The notes under the pieces: generated by a model
Database searches by the model: none
The model's input: only the letters and a program-made list of their open reading frames with translations
What the model was told of the DNA's origin: nothing
Program-made: the position numbers and the translations under genes
From: Spartobacteria bacterium
GTDB lineage: Bacteria; Verrucomicrobiota; Verrucomicrobiia; Chthoniobacterales; UBA10450
Assembly (NCBI GenBank): GCA_021324035.1
Contig: JAJPJU010000163.1
Coordinates: 1 to 14,650, forward strand
DNA length: 14,650 bases
Reading direction: 5' to 3'
In this document: positions 1 through 6,811 of the stretch, one piece after another
How positions within the stretch are numbered: the stretch's first letter is position 1
Layout of the letters: every line of letters starts with the position of its first letter

Positions 1-1
1 G

Positions 2-199
2 AGCGCGTGTCCATTTTGTTACGGCGCCAAAGATGGGAAATCGACCCAGCACATGGCAGTTGCGATCTGGTTTCTCTTTGGCGCGGTCATGTCGGTGCTC
101 GGCGGAATCGGAGCATTCAGTTTCAAAATTTGGCGGCACGGCCGGATGCCAACTCCGCCGCATGAGCAGCTCATCGACGATTTGGACGACAATGATTAA
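2..199 (+). CDS. Small CxxC membrane protein, C-terminal part (5' end outside window)
   Basis: The open frame enters from the left edge and ends at TAA 197-199, giving 65 residues. It begins SACPFCYGAKDG, so a CxxC pair (codons at 8-10 and 17-19) lies near the visible start. One hydrophobic segment follows (AVAIWFLFGAVMSVLGGIG), then a basic stretch (FKIWRHGRMP) and an acidic tail (LIDDLDDND). This pattern fits a one-pass membrane protein with the CxxC outside and a short cytoplasmic tail. The missing 5' end probably encodes a signal sequence, because SAC looks like a cleavage or lipobox region (inference). The last 8 bases overlap the coxB start, which suggests translational coupling and a role with the oxidase. 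I recall similar small proteins beside verrucomicrobial oxidase genes but know no assigned function. A copper or heme handling role is a guess from the CxxC and context. Confidence 0.72.
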   Translation, partial: SACPFCYGAKDGKSTQHMAVAIWFLFGAVMSVLGGIGAFSFKIWRHGRMPTPPHEQLIDDLDDND

Positions 200-1112
200 T
201 CTCGCGCTCATTAACGAATTTCTCGGACAGCCGCCGAACGCGTCCGAGCATGGCTACCAGATCGATCACATTCTGGAATTCGCGCATTGGTTCATGGGCG
301 CGTTGTTTGTTGGTTGGTCGGTCTTTTTCATTTTCGTCCTGATTCGTTTCCACAAAAGCCGCCATCCGAAGGCGGACCATACGGGAGTGACGAGTGCGAT
401 TTCCACCCATTTGGAATTTTCATGCGTATTGATCGAAGCGGTTTTGCTGATCGGCTTTGCAATCCCGTTGTGGGCCAAGCGGGTAAATGAGTTTCCGCCC
501 ACCGGCGATGCAGTCCTCGTCCACGTGGTTGGACAACAATTTAACTGGACGTTTCATATGCCGGGGCCGGACGGCCAGTTTGGACGGCGCGAGATTGATC
601 TGGTCACCAATTCAAATCCGCTGGGCATCGATCCTAACGATCCGTCCGGTAAAGACGACATCGTGGTATTGGGCGAGTTGCACGTCCCGGTAAATCGTCC
701 GGTGATCATCGAGCTGTCGTCGAAAGATGTGATCCACAATTTCGACATTCCGCACATGCGCATCGCGGCAGACGCCATTCCCGGTTCGTTAATCCCGATG
801 TGGTTTAAGCCAATTAAAACCGGCACTTATGAAGTTGTCTGCGGCCAACTTTGTGGGCTGGGCCATAATGGAATGAAAGGAACGCTAGTGGTCGATTCGC
901 CGGCCGATTATCAGGCGTGGCTCAAGGAGCGCGCCGAATTAGCTGGGACCCAGAGCGCGCCGCCTACGCCGCCTGCGACGCAGCAGCCACCGCCGGGCGC
1001 AGGTCCAACTCCGGGCACAATTCCTCCTCCCGGCGCGCCGAAGAACACTAATCCCCCCGGCAAACCGGAACAAAAACCCGCCGAGCCCGAACAAAAGCCG
1101 GGCGGCCAGTAG
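192..1112 (+). CDS. coxB: Cytochrome c oxidase subunit II (CuA subunit)
   Basis: This 306-residue protein accepts electrons from cytochrome c at the binuclear CuA site and passes them to subunit I. Two membrane helices lie at about 29-53 and 74-95, followed by the cupredoxin domain. CuA ligands are visible as His182 in DVIHNF and Cys217, Cys221, His225 and Met228 in CGQLCGLGHNGM; the residue between the cysteines is Gln rather than the common Glu. Residues 253-306 form a Pro/Gln/Lys-rich, probably disordered tail. No heme-c CxxCH motif is present, so it is not a fused caa3 subunit. The frame stays open back to GTG/ATG codons near 33, but that stretch overlaps a real gene in another frame and lacks subunit II character, so ATG 192 is chosen. 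Subunit I does not follow; ctaA does. Confidence in family is very high. Confidence 0.96.
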   Translation: MINLALINEFLGQPPNASEHGYQIDHILEFAHWFMGALFVGWSVFFIFVLIRFHKSRHPKADHTGVTSAISTHLEFSCVLIEAVLLIGFAIPLWAKRVNEFPPTGDAVLVHVVGQQFNWTFHMPGPDGQFGRREIDLVTNSNPLGIDPNDPSGKDDIVVLGELHVPVNRPVIIELSSKDVIHNFDIPHMRIAADAIPGSLIPMWFKPIKTGTYEVVCGQLCGLGHNGMKGTLVVDSPADYQAWLKERAELAGTQSAPPTPPATQQPPPGAGPTPGTIPPPGAPKNTNPPGKPEQKPAEPEQKPGGQ

Positions 1113-1138
1113 AATTTCAAAGAAAACTTGCCTGACTC

Positions 1139-1155
1139 TCTCTCTGAAAGAGGGG
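1139..1155 (+). repeat. Small CT/AG hairpin in the coxB-ctaA gap
   Basis: TCTCTCT, a GAA loop and AGAGGGG can pair over about 7 bp including two G-T pairs. The stretch just after it (GAAGCAG...GGCAGGTGAGCG) resembles the degenerate repetitive palindromes common in bacterial intergenic DNA. No U-run follows, so it is not a standard terminator; it could slow transcription or protect the coxB 3' end. Weak as a functional call. Confidence 0.4.
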
Positions 1156-1184
1156 AAGCAGTAAACGGCAGGTGAGCGTTAGTT

Positions 1185-1211
1185 TTATCCGCGAATCCGC
1201 GTTATCCGCGG
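1185..1211 (+). repeat. Tandem TTATCCGCG microrepeat just upstream of ctaA
   Basis: Three copies of an 8-9 bp unit stand head to tail: TTATCCGCG (1185-1193), AATCCGCG (1194-1201) and TTATCCGCG (1202-1210). The last two also form a palindrome, CCGCG-TTATC-CGCGG (1197-1211). It ends 7 bases before the ctaA ATG and occupies the place where a Shine-Dalgarno site would lie, and no good one is seen. Similar short-period arrays occur elsewhere in this window. Confidence 0.65.
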
Positions 1212-1218
1212 TTTAAAG

Positions 1219-2229
1219 ATGTCTTCAGAAAAGTCGAGAATTTGGCTGAATCGCTTCGCCTGGTTTACTGCGTTCGCGACCCTGCTGTTGATTTGCAGCG
1301 GTGGAATGGTCACCAGCAAAGGCGTTGGTCTGGCAGTGCCCGATTGGCCGACCACATTTGGCTACAACATGTTCCTGTTTCCTGTCTCGAAATGGATCGG
1401 CGGAGTTCTTTTTGAACACACCCATCGTCTTATCGCGTCCACCGTCGGATTCCTGACCGTCATTCTCGCAATTTGGCTTTGGCGCGCCGAGGACCGTCAA
1501 ACTGTTAAGACGCTTGGATTCGTTGCGGTGGGCGCCGTTATTCTCCAAGGGATTCTCGGCGGTCTGCGAGTCACGATGTTGAAAGATCAAATCGGAATCT
1601 TTCACGCCTGCCTTGCTCAGGCTTTTCTCGGTTTGCTCGTTCTCATCGCGATCATGACAACGCACTCCTGGCGCGCGGGCTCGTTAAACTTGACTGGTTT
1701 AACCAGTCAGGTTTCGGAAAAGCTTTTCAAGATCAGAAGGATCGCAATCGCGACAACGATTGTGATTTATGTGCAACTCGCGCTCGGCGCGACCATGCGT
1801 CATCAACACAAGGACCTTGCCATTCTCGATTTTCCTACCGCTAACGGGGCCTGGATTCCCGATACAAGTGCGGACGCTCTGGCAAAAATCAATACCTGGC
1901 GCGACGCCCGTGCCCTCTCAGATGTCGACGCTTTTCAAATCTGGCTCCAAATGGTGCATCGCTTTGGCGCTGTCGTGATCGGCATCTGCGTCATTGTGTT
2001 TTGTGCGCGGGTTCTGCGTGATGCCGGCGGTTTTTTCGGACTGCGGCGCCTGGCGATCGCATGGGCGATTCTCTTTTTCATTCAGTTCACGCTCGGGGCG
2101 TGGACAATTTGGAGCAACAAAGCGGCTGACGTGGCCACGACGCATGTCGCAGTGGGCGCAATCATGTTATCGTGTGGTGTGGCCGGGTGGGCGATTTGTT
2201 CGCGGCTCTTGCAGAATCAAACGATATGA
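1219..2229 (+). CDS. ctaA: Heme A synthase (COX15/CtaA family)
   Basis: This 336-residue polytopic protein oxidises the C8 methyl of heme O to the formyl group of heme A. It shows the expected eight hydrophobic segments in two four-helix halves. The family signature GLAVPDWPTTFG follows helix 1 (residues 37-48). Candidate heme ligands are His67/His69 in EHTHR, His129 in FHACLAQ, His247 in MVHRFGA and His309 in TTHVAVG, one per expected helix. The loop after helix 1 has no cysteine pair, unlike the Bacillus type. Residues 191-240 form a long extracytoplasmic loop with further histidines (MRHQHKD). Length is normal for the family. The stop TGA shares the ATGA with the ctaB start, so the two genes for heme A are translationally coupled. 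No strong ribosome site is visible ahead of ATG 1219; a TTATCCGCG repeat lies there instead. Confidence 0.95.
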   Translation: MSSEKSRIWLNRFAWFTAFATLLLICSGGMVTSKGVGLAVPDWPTTFGYNMFLFPVSKWIGGVLFEHTHRLIASTVGFLTVILAIWLWRAEDRQTVKTLGFVAVGAVILQGILGGLRVTMLKDQIGIFHACLAQAFLGLLVLIAIMTTHSWRAGSLNLTGLTSQVSEKLFKIRRIAIATTIVIYVQLALGATMRHQHKDLAILDFPTANGAWIPDTSADALAKINTWRDARALSDVDAFQIWLQMVHRFGAVVIGICVIVFCARVLRDAGGFFGLRRLAIAWAILFFIQFTLGAWTIWSNKAADVATTHVAVGAIMLSCGVAGWAICSRLLQNQTI

Positions 2230-3131
2230 AAACGGCGACGATTGAATCGGGTTCGAACGAGGTTGAAAAGCCTCGCTCCGGATTGGTTCGCGATCTGATG
2301 GAGCTTGTGAAAGCTCGTTTGACGTTGCTGGTTTTGTTGACTACCGCCGTCGGATTCTATCTCGGCGGGGAAGGTCCCACCAATTGGACCCTGTTGGTCC
2401 AGGCGGTCTTGGGAACGGCCGCCGCGGCGGCCGGCGCTGCCGCATTGAATCAATGGTGGGAATACCGACTCGACGCCTTAATGCATCGCACGCAATCCCG
2501 GCCGATTCCGGGCGGGCGGATGCGACCAATGGAGGCCCTTGTCATTGGAAACACACTGTCCATCCTGGGCGTGACTTATTTGGCTTTTGTTTGCAACGCG
2601 TTGAGTGCGGCTTTGGCCGCAATAACGATCATTGTTTACATTTTCGCCTACACGCCGTTGAAACTGGTTAGCACGTTCAATACGGTGCTTGGCGCCGTAC
2701 CCGGAGCCCTGCCACCGATGATTGGTTGGGCCGCCGCCCGCGGAACGTTGAACGCCGGCGCCTGGATGTTGTTCGCGATTCTCTTTTTCTGGCAGCTTCC
2801 GCATTTTTTCGCGATTGCCTGGATGTATCGTGACGACTACGCGCGGGCCGGATTTCGAATGATTTCAAGCGATGACCGCACCGGTGAACGCAGCGCCAGC
2901 CAAAGTGTCTTCTTTTGCATGATTCTTTTGATCATCGCGGGATTGCCGGCTTATCTCGGAATCACCACGGTCTTTTACTTGATTGCGGAACTGATTTTGG
3001 GCGCGCTATTTGTGGCTGCGGCCATGCGATTTCTGAAAACCCGCTCGCGCTCCGATGCGCGGCGACTTTTCCTTACCTCGATAATCTATTTGCCGCTGTT
3101 ACTTGGGGCGCTGGTATTGAGCAAAGCATGA
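2226..3131 (+). CDS. ctaB: Heme O synthase (protoheme IX farnesyltransferase)
   Basis: This 301-residue UbiA-family prenyltransferase joins farnesyl diphosphate to heme B to make heme O, the substrate of CtaA. The first prenyl-diphosphate motif is at residues 75-93: Asn75, Glu79 and Asp83 (an N-x3-E-x3-D variant of N-x3-D-x3-D) followed by HRTQSRPIP. The second is YRDDYARAGFRM (201-212). About eight or nine hydrophobic helices span 31-298, and the N-terminal 25 residues are polar. The start at ATG 2226 is set by the 4-bp ATGA overlap with ctaA; the open frame reaches back to 2172, but those codons lie within ctaA. It also ends in an ATGA overlap with the SCO gene. Family and role are secure. 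Confidence 0.95.
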   Translation: MKTATIESGSNEVEKPRSGLVRDLMELVKARLTLLVLLTTAVGFYLGGEGPTNWTLLVQAVLGTAAAAAGAAALNQWWEYRLDALMHRTQSRPIPGGRMRPMEALVIGNTLSILGVTYLAFVCNALSAALAAITIIVYIFAYTPLKLVSTFNTVLGAVPGALPPMIGWAAARGTLNAGAWMLFAILFFWQLPHFFAIAWMYRDDYARAGFRMISSDDRTGERSASQSVFFCMILLIIAGLPAYLGITTVFYLIAELILGALFVAAAMRFLKTRSRSDARRLFLTSIIYLPLLLGALVLSKA

Positions 3132-3781
3132 ACGGAACGAGCGCGACCTTGGGACGGCAATCATCAAAGGCGAGCACGCTCTGGAAAGTGACGCTCATCG
3201 CGATTCCAATTGTCACGCTCGGGCTGTTGATCTGGTTACGGCAGGCGGAAGTGAACTTGTTACGTCAGCGAAGCGTTTCTTCTTATGGATCGGTTCCCGA
3301 GTTTCAATTGATCAATCAAGATGGCAAAAACTTTGGTTCGGCAGATTTGCGCGGTAAAATTTGGATCGCCGATTTCGTTTATTCAACCTGTCCGGGACCG
3401 TGTCCGATGATCAGCAGCCGAATGAGCGAATTGCAGGAGCCGCTCAAGATAACCGACGTGCATCTGGTTTCTTTCACGGTCGATCCGGCCAAAGACACTC
3501 CGGAAGTTTTGCGCACCTACGCGGAGAGATTGCAGGCGGAGCCGGGGCGATGGGATTTCCTGACCGGCGCGCAGTCGACTATTTACAATTTGTCACGCAA
3601 CGGATTCAAACTCGCAGTTTCGGATGGCAGCGATGCGAAAGGCATTCCAGTGCACAGCACGCGAATGATTTTGGTCGATCGACACGGTGAAATCCGTGGT
3701 TATTACGACGCGACGGAAGCTGACGCCGTGACCAAGCTGGTCGCGGACACGACGCACCTGTTGCGAGAACAACCGAAGTAA
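3128..3781 (+). CDS. SCO1/SenC-type copper chaperone for CuA assembly
   Basis: This 217-residue membrane-anchored thioredoxin-fold protein delivers copper to, or reduces, the CuA site of subunit II. One N-terminal anchor helix lies at about 19-37 (KVTLIAIPIVTLGLLIWL), then the periplasmic domain. Metal ligands are the C-x3-C pair Cys88/Cys92 in STCPGPCPM and His176 in VHSTRM; the SFTVDP strand (115-120) is also typical. Start ATG 3128 is set by the ATGA overlap with ctaB; an upstream in-frame ATG at 2915 lies deep inside ctaB and is rejected. Its position directly behind coxB-ctaA-ctaB fits cytochrome oxidase maturation. Its TAA ends at 3781 and the convergent rfbA stop begins at 3782, leaving no room for a terminator between them. 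Confidence 0.94.
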   Translation: MNGTSATLGRQSSKASTLWKVTLIAIPIVTLGLLIWLRQAEVNLLRQRSVSSYGSVPEFQLINQDGKNFGSADLRGKIWIADFVYSTCPGPCPMISSRMSELQEPLKITDVHLVSFTVDPAKDTPEVLRTYAERLQAEPGRWDFLTGAQSTIYNLSRNGFKLAVSDGSDAKGIPVHSTRMILVDRHGEIRGYYDATEADAVTKLVADTTHLLREQPK

Positions 3782-4675
3782 TCAACCGACCGGCTTCGGT
3801 GCGGCAGTTGAATCTTCCTGACAGACCAGCCGCAAATACTCGCGGTATTCGCCTTTAGGCAATTTGTCGATCGTTCTTTCCAACTCGTTCCTCGTGATAA
3901 ATTTCATCCGCAGCGCGATCTCTTCCAGACACGCCACCTTCAATCCCTGACGATGTTCGATCGTCGCGATGTAATTGCCGGCCTCCAGCAAACTTGTTTG
4001 GGTGCCGGTGTCGAGCCAAGCCATGCCGCGGCTGAGAGCTTTTACGTGGAGCTGATTCTTCTTTAGATAAAGCAAATTCAAATCAGTAATTTCCAGCTCG
4101 CCGCGGCCCGAGGGTTTTAGAGTTTTGCAAAGATCGACCACCTGCTCGTCGTAAACGTAGAGGCCAGGCACCGCGAAATGAGTTTTCGGATGTTTCGGTT
4201 TTTCTTCGAGGCTGATCGCGCGGCCATCGGACCCGAATTCAACCACGCCGTAACGTTCCGGATCGCGCACCTGGTAGGCAAAAACGCAGGCCCCCTTCTC
4301 GAGAGCCAGAGCATCGCGAAAGAAATCGAGTTTCCCGTAGAAAATGTTGTCGCCCAGAATCAAACAGGCGCCGGACTTGCCGATAAATTTCTCGCCGATC
4401 AGAAACGCCTCGGCGATGCCGTTCGGTTTCGCTTGTTCAGCGTAGTCGATTCGAATACCAAATTGCGAACCGTCGCCCAGGTAATCGCGCAGCATCGGGC
4501 AATCTTTTGGCGTCGAGATAATCAAGACCTCACGCAGGCCGCCGAGCATAAGGGTCGCGAGCGGATAGCAAATCATCGGCTTGTCGTAGACCGGCAGCAG
4601 CTGTTTGCAGACGATCTTGGTCAGCGGAAAAAGCCGGCTACCGGCGCCCCCCGCAAGAATGATGGCCTTTTTCAT
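3782..4675 (-). CDS. rfbA: Glucose-1-phosphate thymidylyltransferase
   Basis: This 297-residue cytoplasmic nucleotidyltransferase makes dTDP-glucose from dTTP and glucose-1-phosphate, the first step of dTDP-sugar (for example dTDP-rhamnose) synthesis. The nucleotide-binding signature is at residues 8-33: GGAGSRLFPLTK followed by KQLLPVYDKPM, with Arg14 and Lys24. GDNIFYG (108-114) carries the metal-binding Asp110, EEKP is at 157-160, and Asp222 in WLDTG matches the second metal ligand. Length equals the usual RmlA. The short tail after about 285 (QEDSTAAPKPVG) is not conserved in the family. No rfbB, rfbC or rfbD is next to it, so the other dTDP-sugar enzymes must be elsewhere if a deoxysugar is made. 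The ATG lies at the very edge of an inverted repeat, and no Shine-Dalgarno site is seen. Confidence 0.95.
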   Translation of the reverse strand: MKKAIILAGGAGSRLFPLTKIVCKQLLPVYDKPMICYPLATLMLGGLREVLIISTPKDCPMLRDYLGDGSQFGIRIDYAEQAKPNGIAEAFLIGEKFIGKSGACLILGDNIFYGKLDFFRDALALEKGACVFAYQVRDPERYGVVEFGSDGRAISLEEKPKHPKTHFAVPGLYVYDEQVVDLCKTLKPSGRGELEITDLNLLYLKKNQLHVKALSRGMAWLDTGTQTSLLEAGNYIATIEHRQGLKVACLEEIALRMKFITRNELERTIDKLPKGEYREYLRLVCQEDSTAAPKPVG

Positions 4676-4761
4676 TGCGGACTTCGGATTTTGGATTGCG
4701 GAAAGATTTCTACGCTCGGAATTGCCGGTCTATCCGCAATCCGCATTCCGCGCTCCGCAAT
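4674..4761. repeat. Inverted pair of heptamer arrays (TCCGCNN x4)
   Basis: The right arm, 4733-4761, reads TCCGCAA, TCCGCAT, TCCGCGC, TCCGCAA then T: four exact-length heptamers. The left arm, 4674-4702, is the same kind of array on the opposite strand: TCCGCAA, TCCAAAA, TCCGAAG, TCCGCAA then T. As inverted repeats the arms match at 23 of 29 positions, with perfect outer and inner ends and a 30-base spacer. The element spans the whole gap between the Dabb stop codon and the rfbA start, even supplying two bases of the rfbA ATG. In RNA it could fold into a long stem between the two genes. No U-run follows, so it is not a standard terminator. Confidence 0.8.
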
Positions 4762-5079
4762 CTAAGAAAACCGGACGTCTTTGCCCGGGTCCATTTCGAA
4801 ATCGAGGCTGAGGGCATCAGCGGTGTTCGGCTTGATGATTTCCTCCATGAATTTCACGAAAATCGGGTCCTCCCGAAAAATGGCGAATTTGTCCATGGAC
4901 TCGAAATCGATCGCGATGAAAAACGGCCAGGGCAGCTCCGGGTCGACCCGCTTGCCGCATTTGATGTTCAGGACCTCGGGAATTTTCAAGAGCTGCATCC
5001 GCGTATTCATCATCATCTCCTCGACGCGAGCCGGGGTGACCTCAGGCTTTAACTTGTAAAGGACGATGTGGTGAATCAT
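4762..5079 (-). CDS. Dabb-domain protein (stress-responsive A/B barrel)
   Basis: This 105-residue small protein starts MIHHIVLYKLKPEVTP, the usual opening strand of the Dabb (dimeric alpha-beta barrel) family. It continues with a helix, a strand IPEVLNIKCGKRV and the closing region DFESMDKFAIFREDPIFVKF, all in family order. Length is typical for a single-domain member that dimerises to form one barrel. Dabb proteins include plant stress proteins and polyketide or terpenoid cyclase relatives, but most bacterial ones have no known substrate, and none can be assigned here. It precedes rfbA on the same strand, separated only by the heptamer inverted repeat. It may be co-transcribed with rfbA by position, though no shared function is evident. 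Confidence 0.85.
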   Translation of the reverse strand: MIHHIVLYKLKPEVTPARVEEMMMNTRMQLLKIPEVLNIKCGKRVDPELPWPFFIAIDFESMDKFAIFREDPIFVKFMEEIIKPNTADALSLDFEMDPGKDVRFS

Positions 5080-5204
5080 GGAAGGTTAAAGGTATTAGGC
5101 GCAGTCGGCAGGGCACGCAAGTCGGAATCGGTATTATTAAAATCGGGCCTATTTCGTCGGTTGTCGCCCTGCAAATTATGGAAATTTGAGAGCGAAACGA
5201 GTGG
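5080..5204. other. Intergenic gap upstream of the Dabb gene
   Basis: This 125-base gap separates the Dabb gene from the GT39-like gene on the same strand. I see no convincing promoter, terminator or gene. An ORF of 64 codons crossing it on the minus strand has no recognisable character. GCAGGGC (5108-5114) and GCCCTGC (5166-5172) are complementary, but 7 bp over such a distance can occur by chance. Confidence 0.5.
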
Positions 5205-6755
5205 TTATTTCTCGCGGTAAAGCAGGTAAATCCCACTCTGTTTAATCATCTGGCAATTTTCACATTTCAGCTCGTCACTCAGGACAATTGCACCCGGCGG
5301 AGGCTTCGCCCCGCTTTCAAGATGGACAAATTCCGAGCGCGGCCGGCCTTCAATTGCCGAATACCAAAGGCCGTCGATGTAAGCCGGCCCGTAAAAACCG
5401 TCGCGCAGATAAATCGGCCGCTGCGGCTGTTTTACCGCGGCATCATAGGCTTCCTTGTACGGAGCATCGAAATAGATGCCGCGGTCCGGTCCGTAACGGC
5501 GATAAATGCGCTGAAAACGCGTGGCCTCGAAAATTGTCAGCGCCAAAAGCAGAACCAGCATAACGAATCGGGCCGGCCACGGAACAAATGCCAATACTGG
5601 AACAGTTTGAATTGGCTCGCGCGGTCTTTCTTCCGTGAGAAGCCATTCCAGGGCGGGAACGGTAAGAATTAACAAGAAAACGGGTAACGCTAACAGCCGC
5701 AACGCATGAAACGGCTCATACGTAATCGCCCCCGGCATGATCGACACCGCCAGTCCGTAAATGATAAATAGCCACCATCGATCATGGCGGCGGCGAACCA
5801 CCACAATTAGCAGGCCCAGCATGGCGAGTATAAAAGTCGCGAAGAAAAACACGCCGCCCGCTTCGATCACGTGATGACGAGCCAATGGATGCCCAGTCTG
5901 GAGCAAACCAATCACGCTTTGATCTTGCAGATAACGGCGCACGAATTCGGCGGCCGATTGCCGCCACGGAATGCCGGGCTTGATGTAAGTAGCTAACTCG
6001 AACCGGTTCGCGACCGCGTCGGGATGTCGCCAGCTGAAAATCGGAAGCGGAACCAGGGTGAGCCCGCAAAGAATCCCAACCTTAACGATTGCAAAGAAAC
6101 GATGGCGATTCTGGGCAAAGAAAAACAAACCAAGTCCGAACAATGGCGCCAGCACTCGGCCGGCGAAATATCCGTACATCAAAATGGACAAGCTTCCCGC
6201 CAGCAAAACAATTTCACGCCACCTCCATTCCTCCTTTTGGTAGGCGTGATACGCGGCCCACACGAACAGCATGACCGCGAACGGAACAAAGTGGGCGTCC
6301 CAGACCAGGCGGCTTTCTTCGAAAAGCCACGGCGTGAGCAACGCGGTTCCGCCGACGACCAAACCAATGAAAGTCCGTCCGGAAAGGCGTTTCGCCAGCA
6401 GTCCAATCAACAGAGAAGCGCTAAACATCCAAAACGCAGCGAACAGTCGCGCAGCCAGAATGCTCGGCGGCACGAACCGAAAGAATAAAGCCATCAGGTA
6501 AATCGTTACCGGGTCGACGAAGGATCTCGTGGGGCCCGGATACCATTGAAAGAGGAGGGGAAAATGCGGCCCCAACTCGCCGGCGCCGGTCCGCGAGAGG
6601 AGATATGCGTTGTAGGCGGTCGCCGATTCATCCATGTAAAATCCCGGCGGGTTTTTGGTAATTCCGTTGGTGTAGAGAATGAACAGAACAACCAGACCGA
6701 TTACGGCCAATAGCCGGCACAGGTTTTTTTTGGTAAACAGGATTTGGATTTCCAT
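5205..6755 (-). CDS. GT39-like multi-membrane glycosyltransferase (GT-C fold)
   Basis: This 516-residue protein has the layout of the PMT/ArnT-type GT-C superfamily: a first helix (about 12-29), then an extracytoplasmic loop PPGFYMDESATAYNAYLL with the acidic pair Asp42/Glu43, the catalytic-site position of this fold. About ten more hydrophobic helices follow to about residue 410. A roughly 100-residue soluble tail (411-516) ends with CENC (Cys498/Cys501), possibly a disulfide outside the membrane. GT-C enzymes take sugars from polyprenyl phosphate carriers and act on the outer face of the membrane. Donor and acceptor cannot be read from sequence. It is divergently arranged with the methyltransferase/GT2 pair, whose second gene could supply the lipid-linked sugar (inference). 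Confidence 0.82.
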   Translation of the reverse strand: MEIQILFTKKNLCRLLAVIGLVVLFILYTNGITKNPPGFYMDESATAYNAYLLSRTGAGELGPHFPLLFQWYPGPTRSFVDPVTIYLMALFFRFVPPSILAARLFAAFWMFSASLLIGLLAKRLSGRTFIGLVVGGTALLTPWLFEESRLVWDAHFVPFAVMLFVWAAYHAYQKEEWRWREIVLLAGSLSILMYGYFAGRVLAPLFGLGLFFFAQNRHRFFAIVKVGILCGLTLVPLPIFSWRHPDAVANRFELATYIKPGIPWRQSAAEFVRRYLQDQSVIGLLQTGHPLARHHVIEAGGVFFFATFILAMLGLLIVVVRRRHDRWWLFIIYGLAVSIMPGAITYEPFHALRLLALPVFLLILTVPALEWLLTEERPREPIQTVPVLAFVPWPARFVMLVLLLALTIFEATRFQRIYRRYGPDRGIYFDAPYKEAYDAAVKQPQRPIYLRDGFYGPAYIDGLWYSAIEGRPRSEFVHLESGAKPPPGAIVLSDELKCENCQMIKQSGIYLLYREK

Positions 6756-6811
6756 TGCAGGATTCGGCGGGCTCAGTATAGCGCGGAGTTCGATCCGATT
6801 TCTATTTTAAC
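6756..6811. promoter_or_regulatory. Divergent start region between GT39-like gene and methyltransferase
   Basis: These 56 bases must hold the start signals of two divergent genes unless transcription enters from afar. On the minus strand TATACT (complement of AGTATA, 6775-6780) matches five of six bases of the sigma70 -10 box, about 20 bases ahead of the GT39-like ATG, but I find no good -35 at 16-18 bases. On the plus strand no promoter is convincing and no Shine-Dalgarno site is clear. Confidence 0.35.

Noticed and set aside
33..191. N-terminal extension of coxB in the same frame
   Set aside because: The bases encode the end of the small CxxC protein in another frame, and the extension lacks subunit II features; ATG 192 gives a normal start.
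2915..3127. Longer start for the SCO gene
   Set aside because: It lies inside ctaB in a different frame; the ATGA overlap at 3128 gives a normal anchor helix.
4178..4765. 195-codon plus-strand ORF opposite rfbA
   Set aside because: No recognisable domain; it is an antisense shadow of a firmly identified gene.
5108..5172. GCAGGGC/GCCCTGC inverted repeat
   Set aside because: Seven pairs separated by 51 bases can easily arise by chance and nothing else supports a structure.
5042..5236. 64-codon minus-strand ORF across the 5080-5204 gap
   Set aside because: Overlaps two real genes in another frame and has no recognisable features.
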